Positions 1-8,207 are shown, numbered from the stretch's first letter. The stretch: 45,134 nt of DNA from Clostridiales bacterium UBA4717 (GCA_002404395.1 DHJP01000162.1:1-45134), one strand, 5' to 3'. Numbers and translations: made by a program. The notes: a model not told the origin generated them from the letters alone.

Positions 1-1
1 C

Positions 2-676
2 CTCTCGCGCAATATCAATGTAGTTTACAATAATATCAAGCTTTATATTGACGGTGCCGAGATCGTACCAAAGGACGCAAAAGGCAATCCGGTCGAACCG
101 TTCATATACAACGGCACTACATATCTTCCGGTTCGCGCAGTCGGCGAAGCCCTCGGAAAAGAAGTGATGTGGGACGGCAAAACACAGAGCGTTTACCTCG
201 GCAAAAAAGATCAGAATCAGCCGGACGCATATCTGAGCGATATGCAATGGACAGATTATCGGGAAGGTGATTCCGGCAATAATATCGAAGTATTCGGACA
301 CGTCAATGACCGCACCGTAACCGACGCGAACGGTAAAACCTACACCAACGGATTGGCAGTATATGTTAATCGCAACAATGGATATCGCATACTTGAAAAC
401 TATAATAATTCCGACATTTATCAAGCCTATGCCTTAAACAGTCAGTACCGCAAGCTCACCGGAATAATCGCTCTGCCCGGCAAAGAAGCTCCTTCTCAAG
501 CCGACGTTGAATTTTACGGTGACGGAAAGCTGCTGTACAAAGCAACCGGAGTAACCAAGACTCTGCCGTTCACACTTGATATTGACGTTGAAGGCGTAAA
601 CCAACTTGAAATATATTATTATTCTCAAGACAATCGAGGTTACATTTATCTCACCGACCTCGGACTCTACAAATAA
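2..676 (+). CDS. Surface protein, stalk domain plus NPCBM-like domain (5' partial)
   Basis: The reading frame is open from the first bases of the window, so the start lies upstream. The first 60 or so residues resemble the copper amine oxidase N-terminal 'stalk' domain common in Clostridia cell-surface proteins; the motif TYLPVRAVGEALGKEV followed by W-D-x-x-x-x-x-V is typical. The rest, from about YLSDMQW to the C-terminal YLTDLGLYK, looks like an NPCBM/NEW2-type beta-sandwich, a carbohydrate-binding fold. Inferred role: an exported protein binding cell wall or external glycans. No catalytic domain is visible in this fragment. It ends just before a bidirectional terminator and is convergent with iorB. 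Confidence 0.75.
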   Translation, partial: LSRNINVVYNNIKLYIDGAEIVPKDAKGNPVEPFIYNGTTYLPVRAVGEALGKEVMWDGKTQSVYLGKKDQNQPDAYLSDMQWTDYREGDSGNNIEVFGHVNDRTVTDANGKTYTNGLAVYVNRNNGYRILENYNNSDIYQAYALNSQYRKLTGIIALPGKEAPSQADVEFYGDGKLLYKATGVTKTLPFTLDIDVEGVNQLEIYYYSQDNRGYIYLTDLGLYK

Positions 677-687
677 TTTCTTTACAG

Positions 688-729
688 CAAATCACCCGTG
701 CATACTTGTAGTACGCACGGGTGATTTTT
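688..729. terminator. Bidirectional intrinsic terminator
   Basis: A 13-bp stem AAATCACCCGTGC / GCACGGGTGATTT is extended inward by a mismatch and three further pairs. It is A-rich on one side and T-rich on the other. It lies between two convergent genes, so it can end transcripts of both the surface protein and iorB. Confidence 0.85.
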
Positions 730-1306
730 ATGCAATTGCCGCAGCTCCAAGCTCAAAAGCTTTAAGATTAAGCTCAAGGAACTTTAGCGGCACACTTATT
801 TCGATCGCACGGCGCAATATTTCCGCGTCAAGTCCGAGCGCGTGCGACATCAGTCCGATCAACGCCACGTTTACCGCTTTTTCGCTTCCCGCTTCCCTTG
901 CTATGGCAAGCGCGTCCGCCGCGATCACTCTCGCGCCTGTGTCCGCAAGCTTTTTTTCAAGCTCCTCGGGATACTTTGCCGCGCCCGTGACCACCGGCAT
1001 CGGATTGATCTTCTGTGTATTCGTAATAATTATGCCGTCGGGTTTGAGGTATGGCAACCATCTTGCCGCTTCAAGCAGTTCAAACGACATTATTATATCC
1101 GCTTCCCCGCGGCAGATCATCGGAGAAGCAACATTGTCACCGAATTTTACATATGTAACTACCGAACCGCCGCGCTGACTCATTCCGTGGACTTCGGATA
1201 CCTTAACATCATATCCTTCAAGCATTACGGCGTTGCCGAGTATGCGGCTGGCAAGCAATGACCCCTGCCCGCCGACACCGACGATCATTATATTCTTTCC
1301 GAGCAT
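728..1306 (-). CDS. iorB: Indolepyruvate ferredoxin oxidoreductase subunit beta
   Basis: Beta (gamma-type pyruvate oxidoreductase domain) subunit of indolepyruvate:ferredoxin oxidoreductase. With IorA it decarboxylates aryl pyruvates from aromatic amino acids to aryl-acetyl-CoA and reduces ferredoxin. It begins with a Rossmann-like GVGGQGSLLASRIL motif, followed by the family motif SEVHGMSQRGGSV. The length of 192 residues is normal. I chose the ATG at 1306 over the one at 1318 because GAGG lies 6 nt upstream of the former. The gene follows iorA after a short gap holding one copy of the recurrent GC hairpin, so the two are co-transcribed. Confidence 0.92.
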   Translation of the reverse strand: MLGKNIMIVGVGGQGSLLASRILGNAVMLEGYDVKVSEVHGMSQRGGSVVTYVKFGDNVASPMICRGEADIIMSFELLEAARWLPYLKPDGIIITNTQKINPMPVVTGAAKYPEELEKKLADTGARVIAADALAIAREAGSEKAVNVALIGLMSHALGLDAEILRRAIEISVPLKFLELNLKAFELGAAAIA

Positions 1307-1319
1307 TTTTATCCTCATA

Positions 1320-1332
1320 CCGGCGTAGCCGG
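1320..1332 (-). repeat. Short GC hairpin before iorB
   Basis: CCGGC-TAC-GCCGG inverted repeat in the iorA-iorB gap, preceded by GAG on the coding strand and followed directly by ATGAGGA, which contains the iorB SD. It is one of 16 related hairpins in the window. Confidence 0.7.
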
Positions 1333-1349
1333 CTCAATTTTCAGCGTGA

Positions 1350-3080
1350 TCACGACTTTACGATCGCACCTCTGCGGCAAAGCTGAGGGCAAAGTCCGCA
1401 TCCGACGCAGAGTGTTGCGTCGATCTTAGCTTTTACACCGTCGATCGAAATACAGGGGCACCCCACCTTCATACATGCACGGCAACCGACGCATTTTGCA
1501 GCATCGACTTTAAGCGGCGGGTTGTGCTTCACATATTTAAGCAATGCGCAGGGTCTGCGACAGATTATCACCGACGGCAGGTCCGCGTCAAGCTCTTCCT
1601 TTATCACACGTTCGGTACTTTCAAGATCATTCGGGTCGGTTATTCTGATATGCTCAGGCTCAACGCCCACCGCGCGCGCGATATTTTCAAGCATTATACC
1701 GTGAACCGCCTCGCCCTTGAGCGTATATCCCGTACAGGGATTCTGTTGGTGACCGGTCATGCCGGTTATGCTGTTGTCAAGAATTATGACCGTAGAGTTG
1801 CCTTTATTGTATGTAATATTCGCAAGTCCGGTCATGCCCGAATGCATAAATGTGGAATCGCCGATCACAGCTACACTTTTGTTCGACTCCCCGCGAACCT
1901 TGTTGAAACCGTGAAGCGCCGAGACCGACGCGCCCATGCAAAGGCAGGTATCCATAGCCGAAAGCGGCGCGGCAGCGCCGAGCGTGTAACAACCGATATC
2001 ACCGCTGACGGTGACCCCGAGCTTCCTTAAGACAAAGAACAGACCGCGATGCGGGCATCCGGGGCAAAGCACGGGGGGACGCACGGGGATATTTTCGTCA
2101 AGCACTCTGAACTCCGGCTTTTTGCCGAGTAATTTTTCGGCAAGCAGTTCTTGTGAAAACTCACCGATATTTCCGAGCAGCTCCTTGCCCTCGACCGAAA
2201 GCCCCAGAGCGCGGCAATGCGTTTCGATAAACGGGTCAAGCTCCTCAATAACTATTACGCGCTTATGCTTTGCGCAGAATCGGCGCAAAAGCCCGTCGGC
2301 AAACGGGAACACCAAGCCGAGCTTCAGATATGAAGCGGAAGCTCCGAATACCTCACGGGCATAATTGAACGACGGACCCGAAGTAATTATTCCAAGTTCG
2401 GTCGCGTTATCTATCTCGCGGTTAAATTCACATTCCTCCGCAAATTTTTCAAGCGCGGCAAGCCGTTTTTCGACTTCAATATGTCGCGGTCTGGCATTTG
2501 CAGGCATCATCACGTGCTTTGCGGCATCCTTTTCATAAGGCTTGAGCTCATGCTCGACCCGCTCGCTTTGTTCAACCGGCGACTGAGAGTGTGAAACTCT
2601 CGTATTAAGTCTGAGTATAAAAGGAGTATCGAAGCGTTCGGAATAATCGTACGCGAGCTTTGTAAACTCAAGACATTCCTCTGAATCCGACGGTTCAAGC
2701 ATAGGCAACTTCGCCGCTTCCGCATAATGGCGGCTGTCCTGTTCGTTCTGTGAAGAATGCATGCCCGGGTCGTCGGCAACACCGATCACCATGCCGGCGT
2801 TGATCCCGACGTATGAAGTAATAAACAGCGGGTCCGCGGCAACGTTAAGCCCCACGTGCTTCATTCCGCAAAACGATCTGCCTCCGCCGAGTGCCGCGCC
2901 GAGCGCGACCTCAAGCGCGACCTTTTCGTTCGGTGCCCATTCCGCATAAACTTCGTCATATTTTGCCGCCGCCTCGGTTATCTCGGTACTCGGAGTTCCC
3001 GGATAGCTTGAAACCAACACGACGCCGGCTTCATACAGTCCCCTGGCAACCGCCTCGTTGCCAAGCATCAATTTTTTCAT
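1350..3080 (-). CDS. iorA: Indolepyruvate ferredoxin oxidoreductase subunit alpha
   Basis: Large subunit of cytoplasmic indolepyruvate:ferredoxin oxidoreductase. The N-terminal pyrimidine-binding domain carries SSYPGTPSTE near residue 25 and EWAPNEKVALEVALG near residue 47. The thiamine-diphosphate domain in the second half has GDIGCYTLG and GDSTFMHSG followed by the LDNSITGMTGHQQNP block. The last 60 residues form a two-cluster ferredoxin domain (CVGCRAC...CPC and CVGCGLCPQLC). The length of 576 residues fits the family. The ATG at 3080 gives the usual MLGNEAxARG start. It is followed by iorB and preceded by a thioesterase gene, suggesting amino-acid fermentation to aryl acids, though that link is inference. 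Confidence 0.95.
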   Translation of the reverse strand: MKKLMLGNEAVARGLYEAGVVLVSSYPGTPSTEITEAAAKYDEVYAEWAPNEKVALEVALGAALGGGRSFCGMKHVGLNVAADPLFITSYVGINAGMVIGVADDPGMHSSQNEQDSRHYAEAAKLPMLEPSDSEECLEFTKLAYDYSERFDTPFILRLNTRVSHSQSPVEQSERVEHELKPYEKDAAKHVMMPANARPRHIEVEKRLAALEKFAEECEFNREIDNATELGIITSGPSFNYAREVFGASASYLKLGLVFPFADGLLRRFCAKHKRVIVIEELDPFIETHCRALGLSVEGKELLGNIGEFSQELLAEKLLGKKPEFRVLDENIPVRPPVLCPGCPHRGLFFVLRKLGVTVSGDIGCYTLGAAAPLSAMDTCLCMGASVSALHGFNKVRGESNKSVAVIGDSTFMHSGMTGLANITYNKGNSTVIILDNSITGMTGHQQNPCTGYTLKGEAVHGIMLENIARAVGVEPEHIRITDPNDLESTERVIKEELDADLPSVIICRRPCALLKYVKHNPPLKVDAAKCVGCRACMKVGCPCISIDGVKAKIDATLCVGCGLCPQLCRRGAIVKS

Positions 3081-3115
3081 ATTTTCAATACCTTTCGGAT
3101 AATTTTAATCTTCAT

Positions 3116-3130
3116 GCCGGCGAAGCCGAC
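3116..3130 (-). repeat. Short GC hairpin before iorA
   Basis: GTCGGCTTCGCCGGC on the coding strand of iorA, with a TTC loop and trailing ATGAAGA as in the other copies. It is slightly degenerate in the outer stem and lies about 35 nt before the iorA start, so here it does not adjoin the SD. Confidence 0.6.
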
Positions 3131-3175
3131 CTAAAACGCAAAGCCGCATCTCTGTCTGCGCAAGGCAAAAGCACG

Positions 3176-3895
3176 TTATATTTCCTCAGTCATGATGATA
3201 GCTTCCGAATTTACCGTACCGTCATCCTTGAGTGTTCGGATATAATACTGACCGTCGTACTCCGCAATATAGATCCTGAGCGTATCTCCGCCTCTGACCT
3301 CGGAGGTATAATTGATGCTCAGCTTTATAATGCGCTTTTTCTCAAAATCCGGCAGAAAATCACAATAGATCGCCGGGTAGTTTGTATTGTTGACATGACC
3401 GTTCAGATCAAGATCGCTGTAGCAGATCGGCCGCTCTCCGACCAGCTTGAGCTTTGCCTCGGGCGGAATGTGGATACGCGAGGGCGCGTCAATTTCAAGC
3501 TCCGCGTCACAGTCTATATCAAAATCGAATTCGGATACCTTGCAGAATTTACGCCGCTCTATATCAATAATTCCCCACACGCTGACTGCGTCCGCAATAA
3601 CACTGCCGTTAAGCTTTGCCTGATAGCATCTTTTGAAGCTGAGTCCTCGGCTTTCGCACGGCCAGGTCGACACCTCTATTTTGTCAAAAAGCTTTGCGGG
3701 CTTATACATGCTCATATAAAGACGGCAAAGCACATATGTCTTTCCCGCGGCATTAAGATTTTTTTGAGCCATATTGCTGTGTTCAAGCTGCCCGGTCGCA
3801 CATTCCTGCATAAAACGCAAGAGATCCGCCGCCTTCAGATTTTCATTGACATCGCAATGATGCGTGTCAACCTTGAATGTTTCGGTGTATTTCAT
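3176..3895 (-). CDS. Acyl-ACP thioesterase family protein
   Basis: Double hot-dog thioesterase of the acyl-ACP thioesterase family (FatA/FatB-like, 239 residues, the bacterial size). The N-terminal hot-dog starts with YTETFKVDTHHCDVNENL and the helix AADLLRFMQECA. The second hot-dog carries DLDLNGHVNNTNY at residues 161-173, the segment that holds the catalytic Asn and His in this family. Expected reaction: hydrolysis of acyl-ACP, or possibly acyl-CoA, in the cytoplasm to free fatty acid. It sits between araC and iorA on the same strand; a role with aryl-acetyl-CoA from IorAB is conceivable but unproven. The nearest SD-like AAAGGA is too far from the ATG to be convincing. Confidence 0.85.
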   Translation of the reverse strand: MKYTETFKVDTHHCDVNENLKAADLLRFMQECATGQLEHSNMAQKNLNAAGKTYVLCRLYMSMYKPAKLFDKIEVSTWPCESRGLSFKRCYQAKLNGSVIADAVSVWGIIDIERRKFCKVSEFDFDIDCDAELEIDAPSRIHIPPEAKLKLVGERPICYSDLDLNGHVNNTNYPAIYCDFLPDFEKKRIIKLSINYTSEVRGGDTLRIYIAEYDGQYYIRTLKDDGTVNSEAIIMTEEI

Positions 3896-3987
3896 AGCCG
3901 ATATGTTCCGAGTCCTTTCAATTTAATTTATGCTGTAAGCTATTTTACACCACTTGCAGCTTCAAATCAAGCATCGACAATAAAAAT

Positions 3988-4896
3988 TTACGAATACCGC
4001 GGCTTATCGGAAGCGTTATTTTCCGCGTATGTCCTGTATTCGCTCGGCGATATGCCGGTAACTTTTTTAAATGCGCGGTTAAAATTTGCGGTGCTGTTGA
4101 AGCCGCAGTCGCAGGCAATGTCGATAATCACGTCGGAAGTGTTTTTAAGCCTGTCGCAAGCCCGATCTATACGCTTGAGCGTAATATAGTCCCACGGTGA
4201 CATTCCGTTGAGCTTTTTGAAGAGCGCCGAAAAATAGTTTTTTGACATATTTATGCTGCTTGCTATCTCCTCAAGTGAAACGTCGCCGCAATAGTGCTCA
4301 TTGATATAGTCCATCGACATTTCTATCTGAGAAAGCTGACGCCCCATAAGCTTGACCGGACGCGCGGAATCGCGCACATATCCAAAGCTGCGGTTCGCGA
4401 TCGCAAGAGTTGTCAGCAGATAGATCTTGACCATCAGCTCATACTCGGGGCGGGCGTTTTTAAACTCCTCCTCGATTTTGAGCATAAGCTCTCTGATCTG
4501 TGCACAGGCAGGGTTGGCGCGGTCGAGACGGTTTTCAAAGTGTTCATTGCGCTCAAGAAAAATTCGCAGAAATTTTGAATCAAACATATCGCTGCCGCCC
4601 GACCAGATAAAGCGAGGTTCAAACTTTATGTTCATAAGGGTCATACCCTCGGGACTCTTTATCTCGGTTATGCAATGAGGCTCATTGGTGCTGTAAAAGA
4701 AAAGATCGCCGCAGGCAATATCATACTTTTTGCCGCCCGCAACATAAACTCCGCTGCCCTCTTTTATACACGATATTTCAAAAGCGGTATGCCTGTGCTC
4801 TCTGAGACCTCTGTATCCGAAATCGGCATGGGAATAATAAAGCTCAAGCAGGTTTGTTCCATGGCTGTACGGTATCTCAGCTCTGTAACCTATCAT
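3988..4896 (-). CDS. AraC family transcriptional regulator
   Basis: AraC/XylS-type regulator. The N-terminal cupin-like ligand domain runs roughly over residues 15-110 (HRHTAFEISCIKEG, then a beta-rich stretch ending FFYSTNEPHCI). The C-terminal 100 residues form the double helix-turn-helix: VSLEEIASSINMSKNYFSAL followed by IDIACDCGFNSTANFNRAFK and GISPSEYR. I chose the ATG at 4896; a TTG at 4938 would add 14 residues encoded by the upstream hairpin. No clear SD is visible. It lies between serA and the thioesterase gene on the same strand. Its ligand cannot be told from sequence; the fold suggests a sugar or small metabolite. Confidence 0.88.
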   Translation of the reverse strand: MIGYRAEIPYSHGTNLLELYYSHADFGYRGLREHRHTAFEISCIKEGSGVYVAGGKKYDIACGDLFFYSTNEPHCITEIKSPEGMTLMNIKFEPRFIWSGGSDMFDSKFLRIFLERNEHFENRLDRANPACAQIRELMLKIEEEFKNARPEYELMVKIYLLTTLAIANRSFGYVRDSARPVKLMGRQLSQIEMSMDYINEHYCGDVSLEEIASSINMSKNYFSALFKKLNGMSPWDYITLKRIDRACDRLKNTSDVIIDIACDCGFNSTANFNRAFKKVTGISPSEYRTYAENNASDKPRYS

Positions 4897-4904
4897 AACA
4901 TTTG

Positions 4905-4936
4905 CAAAAGCAGCGAAACGCGTTGCGCTTCGCTGC
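4905..4936 (-). terminator. Hairpin between serA and araC, likely weak terminator
   Basis: GCAGCGAA / TTCGCTGC 8-bp arms with an inner CGC/GCG pair, followed on the minus strand by TTTTGC. It lies just after the serA stop codon and overlaps the region before the araC start. The short T tract suggests partial termination or 3'-end protection of the serC-serA message. Confidence 0.55.
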
Positions 4937-4944
4937 AATCCTTT

Positions 4945-6108
4945 TTAATATTTGATCAGTCGCACCTTAATTATGCCGTCGATCTTACTTATACTGTCAA
5001 CGACCGACTGCGGCACATCTCCGCCGATCTCGACCATGGTATATGCAAGCTCTTTCTTTGAGTGGTTTATAAGGTTTTCTATATTTATCGACTCGTTTGA
5101 AATGGCGGTCGATATCTGACTGAGCACCGACGGAATATTGCGGTGGAGCACGCAGATACGCGCGTCTCCGTTGTGCGGCATCGACGCGTTCGGGAAGTTC
5201 ACGCTGTTTTTGATATTACCGTTTTCGATGTAGTCGATCAGCTCGTTTGCGGCGTAAACCGCGCAGTTATCCTCGCTCTCTTCAGTGGACGCGCCGAGAT
5301 GCGGTATAGCGATGATCTTGTCTTCTCCGATTATTTCCTCGCACGGGAAGTCGGTAACGTAAGCGGCAACCTTGCCCGAAGCGATAGCCTCCTTAAGATC
5401 GGACGGCACAAGCAGATCGCCCCTTGAAAGGTTGATTATGCGCACTCCATCCTTCATCTTGGCAAAGTTTGCGGAATTAAGCATACCTTTTGTTTCGGGG
5501 GTAGCAGGCACGTGCAGGCTGATATAATCGCATTTTTCGTATATTTCATCATATGTAGCCGCTTTTTCGATCGAACGTGAAAGTCCCCACGCCGCTTCAA
5601 CCGTTATATACGGGTCACAACCGATGACCTTCATGCCGAGCGCTTTAGCCGCGTTCGCCACATGGCCGCCGATAGCTCCGAGACCGATGATTCCGAGCGT
5701 CTTGCCCTCGATCTCACAGCCGGCAAATCGGCTCTTTCCTTTTTCTACCGCCTTTTCGGGCGCTTCCGTGCCTTTGAGAGTCTTGACCCATTCTACGCCT
5801 CCGATAATGTCTCGGGAAGCCAGCAACAGTGAAGCGATCGCCAATTCCTTAACGCCGTTGGCATTCGCGCCGGGCGTGTTGAATACGACGATCCCGGACT
5901 CCGAGCAACGTTCGATCGGGATATTGTTGACCCCGGCTCCGGCTCTCGCGATCGCAAGCAATTCCGGACCGAACTCCATGTCGTGCATGACCGCCGAGCG
6001 AACCATTATCGCGTCGGGATTTGCCACTTCTTCGCCTACCTCATAGTCGGCTCCGAAGCGATCGGTGCCGACCTTGGCTATCTTATTGAGCAATTTGATT
6101 TTCTTCAT
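4945..6108 (-). CDS. serA: D-3-phosphoglycerate dehydrogenase
   Basis: First enzyme of phosphoserine biosynthesis: 3-phosphoglycerate + NAD+ to 3-phosphohydroxypyruvate. The catalytic domain shows ARAGAGVNNI near residue 60. The NAD-binding Rossmann motif GLGAIG is at 142-147, NLSRGD with the catalytic Arg at 229, and IPHLGASTEE with the catalytic His at 270. Residues 315-387 form a C-terminal ACT domain, the usual serine-feedback module. It is the short form (387 residues) without the intervening ASB domain. I prefer the ATG at 6108; one at 6120 abuts the upstream hairpin and lacks room for an SD. It is directly downstream of serC, so both serine-pathway steps are co-expressed; serB is not in the window. 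Confidence 0.94.
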   Translation of the reverse strand: MKKIKLLNKIAKVGTDRFGADYEVGEEVANPDAIMVRSAVMHDMEFGPELLAIARAGAGVNNIPIERCSESGIVVFNTPGANANGVKELAIASLLLASRDIIGGVEWVKTLKGTEAPEKAVEKGKSRFAGCEIEGKTLGIIGLGAIGGHVANAAKALGMKVIGCDPYITVEAAWGLSRSIEKAATYDEIYEKCDYISLHVPATPETKGMLNSANFAKMKDGVRIINLSRGDLLVPSDLKEAIASGKVAAYVTDFPCEEIIGEDKIIAIPHLGASTEESEDNCAVYAANELIDYIENGNIKNSVNFPNASMPHNGDARICVLHRNIPSVLSQISTAISNESINIENLINHSKKELAYTMVEIGGDVPQSVVDSISKIDGIIKVRLIKY

Positions 6109-6121
6109 AACTGTATCCATA

Positions 6122-6134
6122 CCGCCGTAGGCGG
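6122..6134 (-). repeat. Short GC hairpin before serA
   Basis: CCGCC-TAC-GGCGG inverted repeat in the serC-serA gap, preceded by GAG and followed directly by the TATGGATA segment that leads into serA. The stem differs from the GTCGGC type by compensating changes in both arms. Confidence 0.65.
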
Positions 6135-6168
6135 CTCAGAGTAATCGCAGATATGTATTTTATAAGCG

Positions 6169-7257
6169 TTATGCCTTAGGATTGTTCGCAGCAAAAATCT
6201 TCATAAATTCGACTAATTTTTCAACGCCTTCGATCGGCATCGCATTGTAGATCGACGCTCTCATACCGCCGACCGAACGGTGTCCCTTTATATTCTTGAA
6301 TCCGGCAGCGTCGGCTTCCTTTGCAAACTTTTTGTCAAGTTCACCGTCTCCGGTCACAAAGGTCACGTTCATGAGCGAACGGTATTCCTTTTCTGCGGGA
6401 GCAGTGTAATAATTTTGGGAATCAATATAGTCATAGAGCACTGCCGCTTTCTTTATGTTACGCTCCTTCATTGCTTCAAGTCCGCCGAGGTCACGTATCC
6501 ACTCAAACACCAGCTTTGCTATGTAGATCGGATAGCAGGGCGGCGTATTGTACATGGAATCGTTGTCCGCCATGTTCTTGTAATCAAGCATAGCCGGGGT
6601 ATCGGGACGCGCATGACCGATAAGATCCTCTCTGACGATCACAAGCGTAAGTCCGGCAGGCGCCACGTTCTTCTGAGCGCCGGCGTAGATCAGACCGAAT
6701 TTCGACACGTCGACCGGTTCGCTGAGTATGCAGCTTGACATATCCGCTACCAGCGGAATATCTCCGGTATCGGGGATATAATTGAACTTGGTGCCGTATA
6801 TCGTGTTGTTGAAGCAGATATGCACATAATCCGCATCGGGTCTGAAATCTTCGCGTTTTACCTGCGGAATATATGTATTATTGCGGTCTTCGCTTGACGC
6901 CACGCAAACGGCGTCTCCGTACTTCTGCGCTTCCTTGTATGCCTTCTTTGAGAACTGACCCGAAACGATATAATCCGCTTTGTTAGAACCGTTCATAAGA
7001 TTAAGCGGCACGGCGGCGAACTGAGTCGATGCGCCACCCTGCAAAAACAGCATTTTATAGTTTTCCGGTACATTAAGGACAGAGCGCAAAAGCGACTCAG
7101 CCTCACCGATGATCGCTTCAAACACAGGCGATCGGTGACTCATCTCCATTACCGACATTCCGGCATCCTTGTAACAAACAAGCTCTGCAGCCGCACGTTC
7201 AAGAACCGGAAGAGGCAGTGTTGACGGTCCGGCTGAAAAATTATACACTCTTTCCAT
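6169..7257 (-). CDS. serC: Phosphoserine aminotransferase
   Basis: PLP-dependent class V aminotransferase converting 3-phosphohydroxypyruvate and glutamate to phosphoserine. It starts with the family signature RVYNFSAGPSTLP. GGASTQFAAVPLNL lies near residue 75, and the PLP lysine in YAGAQKNVAPAG is Lys196. The 362-residue length is standard. The start at 7257 is secured by GGAGG six bases upstream, and that SD directly abuts a GTCGGC hairpin. A longer open frame to 7467 is only the untranslated leader. It has a consensus promoter at 7485-7513 and therefore a leader of about 220 nt, and is followed by serA. Confidence 0.95.
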   Translation of the reverse strand: MERVYNFSAGPSTLPLPVLERAAAELVCYKDAGMSVMEMSHRSPVFEAIIGEAESLLRSVLNVPENYKMLFLQGGASTQFAAVPLNLMNGSNKADYIVSGQFSKKAYKEAQKYGDAVCVASSEDRNNTYIPQVKREDFRPDADYVHICFNNTIYGTKFNYIPDTGDIPLVADMSSCILSEPVDVSKFGLIYAGAQKNVAPAGLTLVIVREDLIGHARPDTPAMLDYKNMADNDSMYNTPPCYPIYIAKLVFEWIRDLGGLEAMKERNIKKAAVLYDYIDSQNYYTAPAEKEYRSLMNVTFVTGDGELDKKFAKEADAAGFKNIKGHRSVGGMRASIYNAMPIEGVEKLVEFMKIFAANNPKA

Positions 7258-7267
7258 AATATCCTCC

Positions 7268-7426
7268 GTCGGCGTAGCCGACTCTAAAAATAATCGGTAA
7301 TTTTCGTATCGGCAAAGCCGTCGGAACGGGTATGGCTTCCGTTTTTGAAAATTACAGGCATTATACCCGAAATCAGGTCTTAAAGAGGCAAAGCTTTCGC
7401 GTCGGCCTCTTGTCGGCTCAGCCGAC
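7268..7426 (-). repeat. Composite structured repeat in the serC leader
   Basis: Two copies of the GC hairpin, GTCGGC-TAC-GCCGAC at 7268-7282 and GTCGGC-TGA-GCCGAC at 7412-7426, lie 144 bp apart. Between them is an imperfect long hairpin (GAAAATTAC ... GTAATTTTC type arms) also found before csoR, obgE and ligA. The proximal hairpin touches the serC SD. The whole unit lies in the 5' untranslated leader downstream of the serC promoter. Confidence 0.75.
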
Positions 7427-7484
7427 TCAGAATTCATTAAAAGGCTTGCGGGGGGACCGCAATACAATATTGTGAATTATCTCC

Positions 7485-7513
7485 ATTATACTATCGCATG
7501 GGTTACAAGTCAA
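7485..7513 (-). promoter_or_regulatory. serC-serA promoter (sigma-A type)
   Basis: TTGACT at 7508-7513 and TATAAT at 7485-7490 on the minus strand with a 17-bp spacer. The expected start of transcription near 7478 gives a leader of about 220 nt. The 458-base space between the serC and small-protein starts holds this promoter, the composite repeat and an inverted repeat at 7577-7600; I see no gene in it. Confidence 0.85.
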
Positions 7514-7576
7514 GAATATTTTTTGCTTTTTTGCAGCTTTGTACAATTTTTATTGCAAAATTCGCTTTGTATGCCC

Positions 7577-7600
7577 GTTTTTGACGCAAATGTCAAAAAC
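7577..7600. promoter_or_regulatory. 9-bp inverted repeat in divergent region
   Basis: GTTTTTGAC-gcaaat-GTCAAAAAC, a perfect 9-bp inverted repeat between the serC promoter and the small gene at 7716. No T tract follows, so an operator is more likely than a terminator. Function is inferred only from position and symmetry. Confidence 0.4.
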
Positions 7601-7715
7601 CGACTCACATTGATAATATTTGCTTAAATACTCCGACTTTTTTCAAAGCATAATAAAAGCGACAAGACCGATATGACCTTGCCCAAATGAAATAGTAAGG
7701 AAAGGAAAAATTCAA

Positions 7716-7916
7716 ATGATGAACAAAACCACCGGAGTTATCATTGCCGCCGTAACAGGCGCCGCAACCGGCACCGCCGTTGCTCTCATGAGCAGCGGAA
7801 AAGCCAAAATGCATAAAAAATGCCATGCCCATGACAATTCGCTTTCCAAAACCGCCGGCAGGATCCTCGATACTGCGGGAACCGTATTGCTCAATATGTC
7901 TGATATGTTGAGATAA
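7716..7916 (+). CDS. Small single-pass membrane protein, unknown
   Basis: A 66-residue protein that I do not recognise. Residues 6-27 are a hydrophobic, Gly/Ala-rich helix (GVIIAAVTGAATGTAVALM), followed by a basic Lys/His/Cys patch and an amphipathic C-terminal helix. The AAGGAAAGG SD lies 10 nt before the ATG. It is followed by an intrinsic terminator and so is probably monocistronic. The layout loosely resembles YtxH-type small membrane proteins, but the resemblance is too weak to name it. No Cys motif indicates metal binding with confidence. Confidence 0.6.
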   Translation: MMNKTTGVIIAAVTGAATGTAVALMSSGKAKMHKKCHAHDNSLSKTAGRILDTAGTVLLNMSDMLR

Positions 7917-7955
7917 GTCAGATCCCCGATCGCTTTGCGCACCGTAAGTGCGCAG

Positions 7956-8008
7956 AAAGGCAGAGAAAAAACGCTGAAGCGAACCGCAAAAGCGTCTCTG
8001 CCTTTTTT
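7956..8008 (+). terminator. Intrinsic terminator
   Basis: AAAGGCAGAGA / TCTCTGCCTTT 11-bp stem with an inner ACGCT/AGCGT pairing and a T6 tail, after the small membrane protein gene. A second hairpin (TGCGCA arms) precedes it at about 7936-7954. Confidence 0.85.
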
Positions 8009-8116
8009 GATTTCGGGATAGCGCCAAAACCGAGACATACTCCCTATATTACGGCAGGGTCGCTTATTTCAGGATCAACAAGCGCAAAATAATGCAAAGA
8101 TATATCAATATATGTG

Positions 8117-8145
8117 TTGAATTTTAAAAGGAAAAGCAATATAAT
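8117..8145 (+). promoter_or_regulatory. comF-like gene promoter
   Basis: TTGAAT at 8117-8122 and TATAAT at 8140-8145 with a 17-bp spacer, 62 bp before the ATG of the ComF-like gene. Confidence 0.7.
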
Positions 8146-8207
8146 GTACTTGAATCGATATCCCCGCTTCGTATGCAAAACAAGAATGAACGAAAGGCAG
8201 GCGCAAA

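Noticed and set aside
2891..4189. Plus-strand open frame of 432 codons across iorA, thioesterase and araC
   Set aside because: It spans three real minus-strand genes and their gaps, has odd composition, and no start signal.
7258..7467. N-terminal extension of SerC to 7467
   Set aside because: The frame is open only by chance across the repeat-filled leader; GGAGG and the family N-terminus fix the start at 7257, and the promoter would lie just upstream of the longer start with no SD.
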